This document shows positions 26,006-34,993 of a stretch of DNA of 64,000 bases, one piece after another. The stretch covers positions 682,001-746,000 of the forward strand of contig NZ_CBCSCO010000001.1 in NCBI RefSeq assembly GCF_965138505.1, in the 5' to 3' direction. The position numbers were made by a program, and so were the translations under genes. The DNA comes from Litorimonas haliclonae. GTDB lineage: Bacteria; Pseudomonadota; Alphaproteobacteria; Caulobacterales; Maricaulaceae. The notes beneath the pieces were generated by a model that was not told the DNA's origin, searched no databases, and saw only the letters and a list, made by a program, of their open reading frames with translations. How positions within the stretch are numbered: position 1 is the first letter of the stretch; every line of letters begins with the position of its first letter.

Positions 26006-26641
26006 ATGAGCGCCAATGTCATCAAACTTACCCCGTCAAGCCTCGCGGCCCTTTTGTGTTCGCGCGTCTGTCACGACTTGATCAACCCGGTTGGAATGGT
26101 CAATACGGGTCTCGAAGTCTTGGATGATGAGAACAATACGGACATGCACGCAGACGCGATTGACCTCATCCGCAATGCCTCCCGGCAAGCCAATGCCAAG
26201 CTGAATTTCCTTCGTGATGCCTTCGGCGCCGCCGGATCTGCTCCGGGCGTTTTTCCTATCGGAGATATTCAGAAAAAAACAATGGATATGTACGCCGATA
26301 GCAAGGCAACTCTGAAATGGGAGCTTTCCACTGACGGGTTAGAGAAATCGAAAGCGCGGCTATTAATGAATATGGTTATGATCGCCGCAAACGCGATTCC
26401 GCGCGGCGGGGATGTTGTCATTTCGGGCGATGAATCACAGCTCAAACTTGTCGCCACAGGCCGCCGAGCCGGCCTTAAACCGGAAATAGAGAAAGCCCTG
26501 AGCGGGAAAACCCCTGAGGACGGGTTTGACGGACGCTCAATCCAGCCTTTTTATGCCGGAATGATCGCGCGTGAATTGGGCGGCGCCCTAACCCATCAGT
26601 CGGACGAAGAGTCTGTTACCCTGACAGCTGATTTCGCCTAA
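26006..26641 (+). CDS. chpT: Histidine phosphotransferase ChpT
   Basis: A dimeric phosphotransferase that carries phosphate from the hybrid kinase CckA to CtrA and CpdR, central to the alphaproteobacterial cell cycle. The 211-residue protein has the phospho-accepting H23 in RVCHDLINPVG, a degenerate ATPase-like C-terminal domain without nucleotide motifs, and the family ending LTHQSDEESVTLTADFA. A GGAG lies 8 nt before the start. A CcrM methylation target GACTC (26001-26005) directly abuts the start codon. The downstream chemotaxis-like genes form its conserved neighbourhood. Candidate CtrA boxes occur throughout this window. Confidence 0.92.
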   Translation: MSANVIKLTPSSLAALLCSRVCHDLINPVGMVNTGLEVLDDENNTDMHADAIDLIRNASRQANAKLNFLRDAFGAAGSAPGVFPIGDIQKKTMDMYADSKATLKWELSTDGLEKSKARLLMNMVMIAANAIPRGGDVVISGDESQLKLVATGRRAGLKPEIEKALSGKTPEDGFDGRSIQPFYAGMIARELGGALTHQSDEESVTLTADFA

Positions 26642-26714
26642 TCTGCCACCTCGCCCTCCTGCGACATAAATTCTATCATTTTTCTGAGGGTCAAACTGGA
26701 AATTGTGACGACGC

Positions 26715-26730
26715 TTTAGTCCGTCTTAAC
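26715..26730 (+). promoter_or_regulatory. Near-consensus CtrA box (TTTA-N7-TTAAC)
   Basis: TTTA at 26715-26718, seven bases, then TTAAC at 26726-26730, one mismatch from the CtrA consensus. It lies 83 nt upstream of the unrecognised gene that starts the cheY-cheR group, in the 171-nt gap after chpT. Confidence 0.45.
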
Positions 26731-26812
26731 CCTTTTTGGTCATGATTTACACAAGATGTCGTGGATGATCCGCGAACATCGTTTGGTGAAACAGTTTGGA
26801 TGATCAGACCAT

Positions 26813-27880
26813 ATGGGTGATTGCATAAAACAGGCCCGCGCCTTCGTGCAGTGCTGTCACAAAGCCCTGGACCGGGCAAATGTGGACTGCGCGCAGGATA
26901 TGACAGATGTTTTGGCGGAAATCCAAAGCGGCGCAAAGTTAAACCATGCCCGCGCCATTTACCGTTCAGCTCAAGATGCCCTGCAATCGCTGGGGGATGA
27001 ACACCGTCTCCCTTTACGCCTTCACGCCCTCTCCAATGTCGTAGCGCTATACGAAGTCGGCCTAACAGAAATGGAAGAAGGCCAAGAAGACGTGTCTATA
27101 GAATCAGAGCCGAAGGAAAGCGCCGATATTATTCCCGTCGACTTTTCTGAAACGGCCCGTCAGGCCCGCGCCGTAGAAGCTATGCAATCCACATTGCCAT
27201 TTGTCGACGCTGCGCATAAACCTGCTTTTGACTCGCTTCTGGCATCTTTTCAATCATCGTCGAATCCTGAAAACATCGTTCCAGAAGACCCTTCTGATGC
27301 AATCGACCTTCAAGTGGAAACTCTCGCAGAACCGATAGAGCCTGACGTCGTTGCAGCATCTGAGCCTGCATCTCGAGAATCCAAAGTGGCGCTTGAAAGT
27401 TTTATCCGGGACATTATTCAAAATGGCCTCTCTGTTGCCCGGCAGGCGGCCCTCACCCTCAGCCTTTCTTATGATATGGGCGGCGTCGCGCTCCCGGAAT
27501 CAAAAGCTGATCTATTGAAACACCGAGCCGAAACTTGGCTCTCTTGTCTCATTCGGCATTTAGCGGCCACCACAAAACCTGAAACGCTCTGTCAGATTGA
27601 TATTAGCGCAACAGCAAAAACTATGACATTTCGTACTAATGCGGATCCTCTCAGCGAGGCTTGGGCTAACGTCTGTGACCATCCCGATTTGGTGTCGATT
27701 GAACATGACCCGATGAGCAATTCGCTCAAGTTAATGCTCAATTACACTGCCAAAAAAGAAAAACCCATACCGAAAATGCCCGTTGAAGAAGGAATAAGCT
27801 CTCGGCTTGAAGCTTTACTCGACACGACATTGGCTGACGGGTTCTCACCGAATGAATTTAGGGTCGGAGCCATTTCATGA
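26813..27880 (+). CDS. Unrecognised protein of the chpT-cheY-cheR cluster
   Basis: A 355-residue cytoplasmic protein I do not recognise. Residues 1-85 look all-helical (CIKQARAFVQCCHKAL and following), compatible with a four-helix bundle such as an HPt domain, but no HPt phospho-His motif is evident. Residues 88-195 are acidic and probably disordered. Residues 195-330 are compact, with a helix pair (FIRDIIQNGLSVARQAALTL) and a beta-rich part that could be a degenerate kinase-like domain, though no N, G1 or G2 box is visible. It overlaps the CheY-like gene by 4 nt (ATGA), implying co-translation. A role in signalling with CheY or ChpT is inference. Confidence 0.7.
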   Translation: MGDCIKQARAFVQCCHKALDRANVDCAQDMTDVLAEIQSGAKLNHARAIYRSAQDALQSLGDEHRLPLRLHALSNVVALYEVGLTEMEEGQEDVSIESEPKESADIIPVDFSETARQARAVEAMQSTLPFVDAAHKPAFDSLLASFQSSSNPENIVPEDPSDAIDLQVETLAEPIEPDVVAASEPASRESKVALESFIRDIIQNGLSVARQAALTLSLSYDMGGVALPESKADLLKHRAETWLSCLIRHLAATTKPETLCQIDISATAKTMTFRTNADPLSEAWANVCDHPDLVSIEHDPMSNSLKLMLNYTAKKEKPIPKMPVEEGISSRLEALLDTTLADGFSPNEFRVGAIS

Positions 27881-28251
27881 GCAAAGTAAAACACTGCCTG
27901 ATTGTCGATGATTCCAAAATGATCCGCCGTGTCGCCACGCGTATCCTGAAGGATATGAATTTTGAGGTATCCGAAGCTGAGAACGGAAAGGACGCTCTGG
28001 ATCTTTGTAAATTAAGCATGCCTGACGCTGTTTTGCTGGATTGGCGCATGCCGGTTTTGGACGGATTCGGATTTTTGCAGGCCTTGAGAAAATTACCCGA
28101 GGGCGACGCCCCTGCGGTCGTTTTCTGCACCGCCGAGCGTAGCGTTGAACGGATTACTGAGGCCCTGCAAAACGGCGCCGACGAATATATTATGAAGCCT
28201 TTTGATTCAGATATTATCGAATCGAAATTCCAACTTGCCGGTTTGATATAA
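27877..28251 (+). CDS. Single-domain CheY-like response regulator
   Basis: A 124-residue stand-alone receiver domain. The acidic pocket is D11-D12 (IVDDS), the phospho-acceptor is D55 in LLDWRMP, the switch Thr is T85 and the conserved Lys is K107 (MKPFD). It has no output domain, so it works by binding a partner. The gene overlaps the preceding unrecognised gene by 4 nt and lies 2 nt before cheR. It belongs to the CheY-like proteins near chpT in Caulobacter relatives, where such regulators may influence motility or cell-cycle signalling. Confidence 0.92.
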   Translation: MSKVKHCLIVDDSKMIRRVATRILKDMNFEVSEAENGKDALDLCKLSMPDAVLLDWRMPVLDGFGFLQALRKLPEGDAPAVVFCTAERSVERITEALQNGADEYIMKPFDSDIIESKFQLAGLI

Positions 28252-28253
28252 TC

Positions 28254-29189
28254 ATGGCGGGGGCGCTCAGCTTAAACCCTCCCTATTACGAGGCTTTGAA
28301 ACGGCTCACTTTAGAGCTGGCAGGCGTCAATTTAGGGTCGGATCATGCTTTTTTGGTAGAAACGCGGCTCTCTGCCCTCGCGAGGAAAGAAGGATTTCAG
28401 TCTCTCGACGCCCTTGTGGATGAGTTATTCGGCACCGGAGAAAGCCGGCTAGCCGTTCAGGTGGTCTCGACTTTGTTAGAGCGTGACAGCCATTTCAATA
28501 AAGACCCAAAAAGCTTTACCCTTTTTACGGACAAAATTCTCCCTGATTTATATGCCGTCCGGGGCGGAGGTCAGGTGAGACTTCTCTCTTTTGGCTGCGC
28601 GGCCGGACAGGAAGCTTATGGCATGGCCATGGCGTTTGAACGGGTCAAAGATCAATTTCCCGGACTGAGCCTGGAAATCATCGGGGTCGATTACCCCTCC
28701 GCTGCCTTGGATCGGGCCAAAGCTGGGCGCTATACACATTTCGAAGTGCAGCGAGGCTTACCCGCCCGCGATCTTATTAGATTTTTTGATCCGTCGCCCG
28801 AACCGAGTAGTAGCGATTGGATTGTCAAAGACTCGTTGAAAGCCATGGTACAGTTCAAAGACGTGCACTTGCTCTCAAGTCTCGGTAGCCTCCCAAAATT
28901 TCACGGGGTCCTCTTTCGCGGCGCGTTGCCGCATTATTCCGGCCCGGCGAAACTTCGGGTTTTGCGCGGCCTTTCGTCCTTAGTGCTTCCTTATGGCTAT
29001 CTCTTGCTCGGCAGCCATGAAACGTTGAAACAGATCAATTTCGGCTTCGACTCGGTTGATGAAGCGAGCTGTCTTTATCGCAAACGAGAAGAGATTGCCG
29101 AAGACTTAGATCCTCTCGACGATCCCGCCGCTAAAAAATCCAATGGCCGGACAACTTTTACAAAAACGAAAAAGAAAAAATCCGGCTGA
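28254..29189 (+). CDS. cheR: CheR-like protein-glutamate methyltransferase
   Basis: A SAM-dependent methyltransferase family member of 311 residues. The N-terminal helical domain (about 1-85) and the catalytic domain with the SAM site LSFGCAAGQEAYGMAM (about 115-130) match CheR, as does IIGVDYPSAALDRAKAGRYT. The usual catalytic-loop phrase ETSFFRD is altered to LERDSHFNKDP, and a Lys/Thr-rich tail ends the protein. No methyl-accepting receptor, cheA, cheW or cheB is in the window, so the substrate is unclear and it may not act in classical chemotaxis. Confidence 0.85.
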   Translation: MAGALSLNPPYYEALKRLTLELAGVNLGSDHAFLVETRLSALARKEGFQSLDALVDELFGTGESRLAVQVVSTLLERDSHFNKDPKSFTLFTDKILPDLYAVRGGGQVRLLSFGCAAGQEAYGMAMAFERVKDQFPGLSLEIIGVDYPSAALDRAKAGRYTHFEVQRGLPARDLIRFFDPSPEPSSSDWIVKDSLKAMVQFKDVHLLSSLGSLPKFHGVLFRGALPHYSGPAKLRVLRGLSSLVLPYGYLLLGSHETLKQINFGFDSVDEASCLYRKREEIAEDLDPLDDPAAKKSNGRTTFTKTKKKKSG

Positions 29190-29309
29190 TCCTCAATCGC
29201 AGACCGGCCCAGGCTTTTGGTTGACGGACGCGGCGCAAAACGTCAAAACGCGGCTCATATAAAGCGGGCAATATGTCCGCCTGTCAGCTACGCCGAAAGA
29301 CCCGCCACT

Positions 29310-30377
29310 ATGGCCGATATCGACTCCGTCAAAACAAAGATTGCCGCCCAGATAGAGGCCGCTTCAGACCTTCAGACCCTGGATGACGTTCGTGTCGCCG
29401 CGCTCGGCAAAAAGGGCGAAGTCTCTCTGATGATGCGCGAGCTCGGAAAGATGAGCGTTGAAGAGAAGAAGGTCATGGGCCCAGCGCTGAACGGTTTGAA
29501 AAACGACCTGAACACTTTAGTCGAGCACAAGAAATCAGAGCTTGAGAACAAAGCGCTCGACGCAGCGCTCGCCTCTGAAACCATGGACATGTCGCTACCG
29601 ATTGCCCGCCGCAAAGGCACGCTCCATCCTGTGCCGCAAGTCATGGAAGAAATGGCCGTCATTTTTTCCGATATGGGGTTTTCTGTCGCCGAAGGCCCGG
29701 ACATCGAAGACGACTTTCATAATTTCACCGCGCTGAATTTCCCGCCCGGCCATCCGGCCCGCGATATTCACGATACATTTTTTATGTCCCCTGTGGGTGA
29801 CGAAGAAAAAAAGGTTTTACGGACTCACACCTCGCCAGTGCAAATCCGCACGATGATTTCGCAAAAGCCGCCCATTCGCATCATTGCGCCGGGCCGGACA
29901 TACCGATCTGACTCCGACCAAACCCACACGCCGATGTTCCATCAGGTCGAGGGTCTGGTGATTGATAAAGGCATTCACATGGGCCACCTCAAAGGCGTGC
30001 TCATGGATTTTGTCAGCGCGTTTTTCGAAACAGATGTCGATGTTCAATTCCGCCCGCATCACTTCCCTTTCACCGAACCCTCGGCTGAAATGGATGTACG
30101 CTATGAGCGCGACGGCGCGGCCATCAAGATTGGCCAGGGCGAAAGCTGGATGGAAATTCTTGGCTGCGGCATGGTGCACCCGAATGTGCTGCGCGCCTGC
30201 GACCTCGATCCCGAAGAATATCAGGGCTTTGCCTTCGGCATGGGCGTCGACCGCCTTGCCATGCTGAAATATGGCATGCCGGACCTGCGCGACATGTTCG
30301 CCGCGGATACACGTTGGCTCGGCCATTACGGCTTCGACCCACTCCTACAAGCTAACCTCGCGACGGGGCTATCCTAA
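29310..30377 (+). CDS. pheS: Phenylalanyl-tRNA synthetase alpha subunit
   Basis: The catalytic subunit of the alpha2-beta2 enzyme that charges tRNA-Phe. It has 355 residues, with an N-terminal coiled coil (about 1-85) that binds tRNA and the class II core: motif 1 near HPVPQVMEEMAVIF, FHNFTALNFPPGHPARD, the motif 2 loop RIIAPGRTYRSDSDQTH, and motif 3 GFAFGMGVDRLAML. The open frame extends to 29217, but homology begins at the ATG at 29310. The stop TAA shares a base with the pheT start (TAATG). No attenuator leader is recognisable. Confidence 0.97.
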   Translation: MADIDSVKTKIAAQIEAASDLQTLDDVRVAALGKKGEVSLMMRELGKMSVEEKKVMGPALNGLKNDLNTLVEHKKSELENKALDAALASETMDMSLPIARRKGTLHPVPQVMEEMAVIFSDMGFSVAEGPDIEDDFHNFTALNFPPGHPARDIHDTFFMSPVGDEEKKVLRTHTSPVQIRTMISQKPPIRIIAPGRTYRSDSDQTHTPMFHQVEGLVIDKGIHMGHLKGVLMDFVSAFFETDVDVQFRPHHFPFTEPSAEMDVRYERDGAAIKIGQGESWMEILGCGMVHPNVLRACDLDPEEYQGFAFGMGVDRLAMLKYGMPDLRDMFAADTRWLGHYGFDPLLQANLATGLS

Positions 30378-32764
30378 TGAAATTCACACTCTCATGGCTG
30401 AAAAAGCACCTCGAGACAGAGGCGACGATTGACGAAGTGGTCAAGGCGATGACGCTGGCCGGTCTCGAAGTCGAGGACGTTGAAAATCCGGCAGAGAAAC
30501 TGTCAGAGTTTTCTATCGGCAAAGTTCTTACGGCGGAAAAGCATCCTGACGCGGATAAACTCAAGGTCTGCACGGTCGAAACCCGTGACGGCACCAAGAC
30601 AATCGTCTGCGGCGCCCCGAATGCGCGCGCTGATATGACCGTCGCCTATGCCCCGCTTGGCGCCTATATTCCGGGTCTGGATTTCAGCCTAGATAAGAAG
30701 CCCCGCAAAATTCGCGGCATTGAGTCCTCCGGTATGATGTGTTCCGGCAAAGAGCTTGAAGTCGATGAGGAAAATGACGGCATTATGGATTTGCCGCAGG
30801 AGCTTGAAATGGGCACGCCTCTGGCCGACGCCCTGAATATGAATGACCCCGTCATTGATTTCGAAGTGACGCCTAATCGCCCGGACTGGCTTGGCGTGAA
30901 TTCGATAGCGCGCGATTTGGCCGCGGTCGGGCTGGGCAAATTAATTACCCCACCGACAAATCTGACCCCGCCAAAATTCGAGACGGATCAGAAAATTCGC
31001 GTGGACGATACGGAGGGCTGTCCGGCTTTTGTTGGCCGCCACATTCGCGGCGTCAAAAACGGCCCCTCGCCGAAATGGCTTCAGGACCAATTAAAGGCTA
31101 TCGGCCTGCGCCCGATTTCAGCGCTCGTCGATATTACAAATTACATCACCTATGACCGCGCGCGGCCTCTGCATTTCTATGACATGTCCAAGCTGACCGG
31201 CTCTATCATAGTGCGCCGGGGCAAAGACGAGAAATTCGAAGCGCTGGATGACCGCACTTACACAGCAACCGCAGACGATGTCGTCATTGCGGATGAGAGC
31301 GGCATTCTTGGCCTTGGCGGAATTGTCGGCGGCGAGGACTCGAGCTGTGATGAAAACACGACGGATATTTTAATTGAAAGCGCCTATTTCGATCCGCTGA
31401 CCATTCGCCGCTCCGCCAAACGGCTCGGCGTCAATTCCGATGCGAAATACCGGTTCGAGCGCGGCGTCGATACGGGCGGACTGATTGACGGCTGCGAACT
31501 CGCAACACAGCTCGTTCTGGAAATCTGCGGCGGTGAAGCCAGCGATATCGTGATTGGCGGCGAAATTCCGACTGACCCTGACCCCATCGAATTTGATCCC
31601 ATGCAGGTCAACAAACTGACAAGCCTCAGCCTGTCAGATGAGGAGATGAACACAATTTTGACCAAACTCGGCTTTACCGTCAAACACGGCCCAATCTGGA
31701 AAGTAACCGTGCCAAGCTTCCGCCGCGATTGTACCGAAGGCGCGGACCTAGTCGAAGAGATCGCCCGTATTCACGGCTATCATAATCTGGAGGCCGTCAG
31801 CCTGCCGCCTTTGCCCGGGCGGCGCGAACCCACCGCGACCCTGACACAAAACCGGACGCGGCTTGCGCGCCGGGCGTTGGCCCTGCGCGGCCTGTCCGAG
31901 TCTGTGACGTGGTCGTTCGCATTAGACGAACACGCCGCGCTTTTCGGCGGAGATAATCCCGCCCTGCGCGTCGATAATCCGATTTCGAATGATTTGAATA
32001 CCATGCGCCCTAGCGCGCTGATTCACCTTTTGCTCGCCGGACAACGCAATGCTGATAAAGGCTATCCGGGCGCGGCCTTGTTCGAGCTTGGCCCCGTCTT
32101 TGCCGGGCAAGAGCCGAAAGATCAGCGTCTTTCCCTTGCGGGAATGCGCCGCGTTGAAAGCGCGCGGGATTGGGCCGGAGCGGAAGAGGTTTCTGCCTTG
32201 ACCGCCAAAGCAGACGTTATCGAAGCTTTAGACGCCATGGGCGCCTCTACCGACAACCTCATGCTTATGGAAGCTGTTGGAGACTATTGGCACCCGGGCC
32301 GCTCGGGGTCGCTTCGGATGGGGCCTAAAAAGGTTTTAGCGAGTTTTGGGGAACTGCACCCGCGCGTTTTGAAGGCTTTAGGTGTTGAAGGTCGTGTGGC
32401 GGCCTTTGAAATTTGGCCAGAAGAACTGCCGGCCCCGCGAAAGAAAAACGCCTCTAAATCCAAAGGCGCTCTGACCTTATCAGATTTCATGCCTGTGACG
32501 CGCGATTTCGCCTTTATCGTTCCGGAGGCGACAGCGTCGAATGATGTGTTACGTGCGGCCCAGGGCGCGAACAAAAAGCTCATTACCAATGTGAGCTTGT
32601 TCGACGTCTATCAGGGCAAGGGCGTAGAAGATGGTCACAAATCTCTGGCAATAGAGGTGACTTTGTCTCCGACAGACGCCACTCTTACGGATAAGGAAAT
32701 CGACGCAGTCAGTGACAAAATCATCGAAAGCGTGATGAAAGTCGGGGGGCGTTTACGAGGTTAA
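30377..32764 (+). CDS. pheT: Phenylalanyl-tRNA synthetase beta subunit
   Basis: A 795-residue partner of PheS. Domains in order: N-terminal module with an EMAP-like tRNA-binding domain (about 40-150, SIGKVLTAEKHPDADKLKVC), B3/4 editing domain that hydrolyses mischarged Tyr-tRNA (about 210-390), B5 domain (about 400-475), catalytic-like core (about 490-690), and a ferredoxin-fold anticodon-binding domain at the C-terminus (DFMPVTRDFAFIV onward). It is translationally coupled to pheS by a 1-nt overlap. Confidence 0.97.
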   Translation: MKFTLSWLKKHLETEATIDEVVKAMTLAGLEVEDVENPAEKLSEFSIGKVLTAEKHPDADKLKVCTVETRDGTKTIVCGAPNARADMTVAYAPLGAYIPGLDFSLDKKPRKIRGIESSGMMCSGKELEVDEENDGIMDLPQELEMGTPLADALNMNDPVIDFEVTPNRPDWLGVNSIARDLAAVGLGKLITPPTNLTPPKFETDQKIRVDDTEGCPAFVGRHIRGVKNGPSPKWLQDQLKAIGLRPISALVDITNYITYDRARPLHFYDMSKLTGSIIVRRGKDEKFEALDDRTYTATADDVVIADESGILGLGGIVGGEDSSCDENTTDILIESAYFDPLTIRRSAKRLGVNSDAKYRFERGVDTGGLIDGCELATQLVLEICGGEASDIVIGGEIPTDPDPIEFDPMQVNKLTSLSLSDEEMNTILTKLGFTVKHGPIWKVTVPSFRRDCTEGADLVEEIARIHGYHNLEAVSLPPLPGRREPTATLTQNRTRLARRALALRGLSESVTWSFALDEHAALFGGDNPALRVDNPISNDLNTMRPSALIHLLLAGQRNADKGYPGAALFELGPVFAGQEPKDQRLSLAGMRRVESARDWAGAEEVSALTAKADVIEALDAMGASTDNLMLMEAVGDYWHPGRSGSLRMGPKKVLASFGELHPRVLKALGVEGRVAAFEIWPEELPAPRKKNASKSKGALTLSDFMPVTRDFAFIVPEATASNDVLRAAQGANKKLITNVSLFDVYQGKGVEDGHKSLAIEVTLSPTDATLTDKEIDAVSDKIIESVMKVGGRLRG

Positions 32765-32812
32765 GCTTGTAGCCCCTTCCCCGACTCGATTTTCCGTGTC
32801 ATTAGAACAAAT

Positions 32813-33961
32813 ATGGAACCTCTCCTTTCATTTGGCGGGCTAGACCTTTCTCTGGTCCACATTATTCTGCTCTTGGCCTTTGCGTTAATCGGCGCAATGA
32901 TCACGATGATATTTTCGAGCGGGCGCAAGGACCCCGAAGGCGTGAGACAGGCCGCGCAGCTTCGGGAAAAATTACTGGAAATGCAGGCCCAGCAAGGAGA
33001 GCTTCAGGGACGCTTGTCGCAATTTGCCGAGGATAGCGCCCAGCGCGATACCATGTTCCGCCAGAGCCTGGACGAACGCCTATCCAAAGTGTCTGAGCGG
33101 GTGGGGAAATCCATTGTCGACACGCAGGAACGAAACTCTGCCAATCTGAAACAACTCCATGAGCGGCTGGCGCTGATTGATCGTGCGCAAAAGAATATCG
33201 AGACTTTGTCCGGCGAGGTGTCCGGCCTGCAATCTCTGCTTTCCAACAAGCAAGCCCGCGGGGCATTTGGCGAAAAACAGATGCAGGACCTCATAGAGAC
33301 CTATCTTCCGCCCAACGCCTTTTCCTTTCAGCATACTCTTTCAAACGGCAAACGTGTGGACGCGCTTATCCATCTGCCCGGAGAGCAAGGCGATGTCGCG
33401 ATTGATTCCAAATTTCCAATGGAAGCCTGGCGGCGGCTAACCGAAGCGGACAATACGGATCAAACCACCGTCGCCAAACGAGGATTTGCCGCAGATGTCA
33501 CCCGTCATATCAATGATATCGCCGGCAAATATCTTATTTTTGGCGAGACACACGATATCGCGATGCTCTTCCTTCCGAGCGAAGCCGTTTATGCCGAGCT
33601 CCACACGCATTTCCCGCAAGTCATTGAGCACGGCTTCACAAAAAAAGTTATGATTGTCTCGCCGACGACCTTTATGGCGACGCTCCATACTATGAGGGCC
33701 GTGATGCGCGACGCCGCCATGCGGGAGCAAGCGCATATTATTCAAAGCGAAGTCGGGAAAATGTCCAAAGACGTTACTCGTCTGGATGAAAGAGTCGCGA
33801 AGCTTCAAAGTCATTTTAATCAAACCACGGAAGATATGCGTCAAATTCGAATCTCTACCGAAAAGATTTCCGGACGAGCCGATAAAATTGAGAGCCTCGA
33901 ATTGAAAGAGCGGGACAGCTCGACCGGCAATATCGCTCAATTTCCTAAGACAAGTGAATGA
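32813..33961 (+). CDS. rmuC: DNA recombination protein RmuC
   Basis: A 382-residue member of the RmuC family, which limits recombination at inverted repeats. It has an N-terminal membrane helix (VHIILLLAFALIGAMITMIF), a coiled-coil region (about 40-140), then the nuclease-like domain with ARGAFGEKQMQDLIE and the PD-(D/E)XK-like core GKRVDALIHLP and VAIDSKFP. It follows pheT by 48 nt and overlaps the next small gene by 4 nt. Confidence 0.95.
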   Translation: MEPLLSFGGLDLSLVHIILLLAFALIGAMITMIFSSGRKDPEGVRQAAQLREKLLEMQAQQGELQGRLSQFAEDSAQRDTMFRQSLDERLSKVSERVGKSIVDTQERNSANLKQLHERLALIDRAQKNIETLSGEVSGLQSLLSNKQARGAFGEKQMQDLIETYLPPNAFSFQHTLSNGKRVDALIHLPGEQGDVAIDSKFPMEAWRRLTEADNTDQTTVAKRGFAADVTRHINDIAGKYLIFGETHDIAMLFLPSEAVYAELHTHFPQVIEHGFTKKVMIVSPTTFMATLHTMRAVMRDAAMREQAHIIQSEVGKMSKDVTRLDERVAKLQSHFNQTTEDMRQIRISTEKISGRADKIESLELKERDSSTGNIAQFPKTSE

Positions 33962-34317
33962 CCAAGCGGCCGAAGATCCCCATCTATTATGGCGGAAAAC
34001 TTTTCCGGCCCGTCCAAACGCAAGGGGCGTCAGAGACCACGTCCGAGACAATCTTCATCTATCAACAAGATCATGACTTGGTTACGGCCACTTATTCAGG
34101 CGGCGAAATTGCCTTTGGGCAGCTTATCGGCGTCATAGCGCGCGACGGTTCACTCGATCTGAGGTATCACCACCGAAATAAGTCAGGCACCCTGATGACC
34201 GGAAAATGTCATACCGTGCCGGAAATTTTGCCGTCGGGTAAATTACGCCTGCATGAGACGTGGCACTGGACGAGCCCGGATCAAGGCACGGGGACCTCCA
34301 TACTCGAAGAATTTTAA
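33958..34317 (+). CDS. Conserved small protein, function unknown
   Basis: A 119-residue soluble protein, probably all-beta, with the repeated beta-strand phrases TIFIYQQDHDLVTATYSGGEI and LDLRYHHRNKSGTLMTGKCH. Similar short proteins occur in many bacteria and are sometimes labelled N-acetylglutamate synthase without good support, so I do not adopt that name. Its ATG overlaps the rmuC stop, and its own stop overlaps that of the convergent DUF6498 gene by 4 nt. Confidence 0.75.
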   Translation: MTKRPKIPIYYGGKLFRPVQTQGASETTSETIFIYQQDHDLVTATYSGGEIAFGQLIGVIARDGSLDLRYHHRNKSGTLMTGKCHTVPEILPSGKLRLHETWHWTSPDQGTGTSILEEF

Positions 34318-34973
34318 GGTTTAACCCTGGCCGGATCTGATTTCTGAAATAGGTTTTGATGTTCTGCCCCATGCGCAAACAGATCAATTCCGATTTTAAG
34401 AACCACCAAAAGGATCAGCGCCAAAACAGGCGCGCCAAAGGATTGCACCAAAGCGCCCCCGATAATGATCACCACATGCATGATAACGATTCGCCCGTAA
34501 GGGATAAACATCTGCATGTCGGGGGAGCGAGTTTTATATTCTTGTTTTCCGTAAAAATTGATTCCCATTGAAATCAAGTGACTGACCAGCAAGCCCAACG
34601 TCGCAAAGAAGAGGCCTGTCGCAGAAAACAGAGTTTTTCCAAGCTCAAATAGGGGCGGAACGGCGTCGAAAAAACTGCCTAAAAAGGCGTAATGCCCAAA
34701 GCTGAAACCTCCAAAGTGGACGGTGAAAAAAGCGCACAAAAAGAGTTTGCCCCCCAATCCCATTTTCGATTTAGAGTTTTCCGCAACGCCTTGGCAGCTG
34801 AGCATTTTAGGTATGTTGAACAGGCCAACAATGACGGTCTCCAACCAGTAAAGCAGTAGCAGCGTGCCGACATCCCAGCCGAAAAAATAAACTCCGGCGA
34901 TCGGAATAAGATTCATTGCGAAAAGAATGGTGACGGAAAACGTCAGCTCTAGTTTTTTCCCGAAAAATGACAT
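34314..34973 (-). CDS. Integral membrane protein (DUF6498-like)
   Basis: A 219-residue inner-membrane protein with about six predicted helices. The N-terminal segment VGTLLLLYWLETVIVGLFNIPKM matches what I recall of the DUF6498 family, whose function is unknown. The conserved WLE motif and a loop histidine pattern (HFGGFSFGHYAF) may be functional. It lies 20 nt downstream of recR on the same strand and may be co-transcribed with it. Confidence 0.75.
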   Translation of the reverse strand: MSFFGKKLELTFSVTILFAMNLIPIAGVYFFGWDVGTLLLLYWLETVIVGLFNIPKMLSCQGVAENSKSKMGLGGKLFLCAFFTVHFGGFSFGHYAFLGSFFDAVPPLFELGKTLFSATGLFFATLGLLVSHLISMGINFYGKQEYKTRSPDMQMFIPYGRIVIMHVVIIIGGALVQSFGAPVLALILLVVLKIGIDLFAHGAEHQNLFQKSDPARVKP

Positions 34974-34993
34974 TCCGCGCCCCCGCTATTTTG

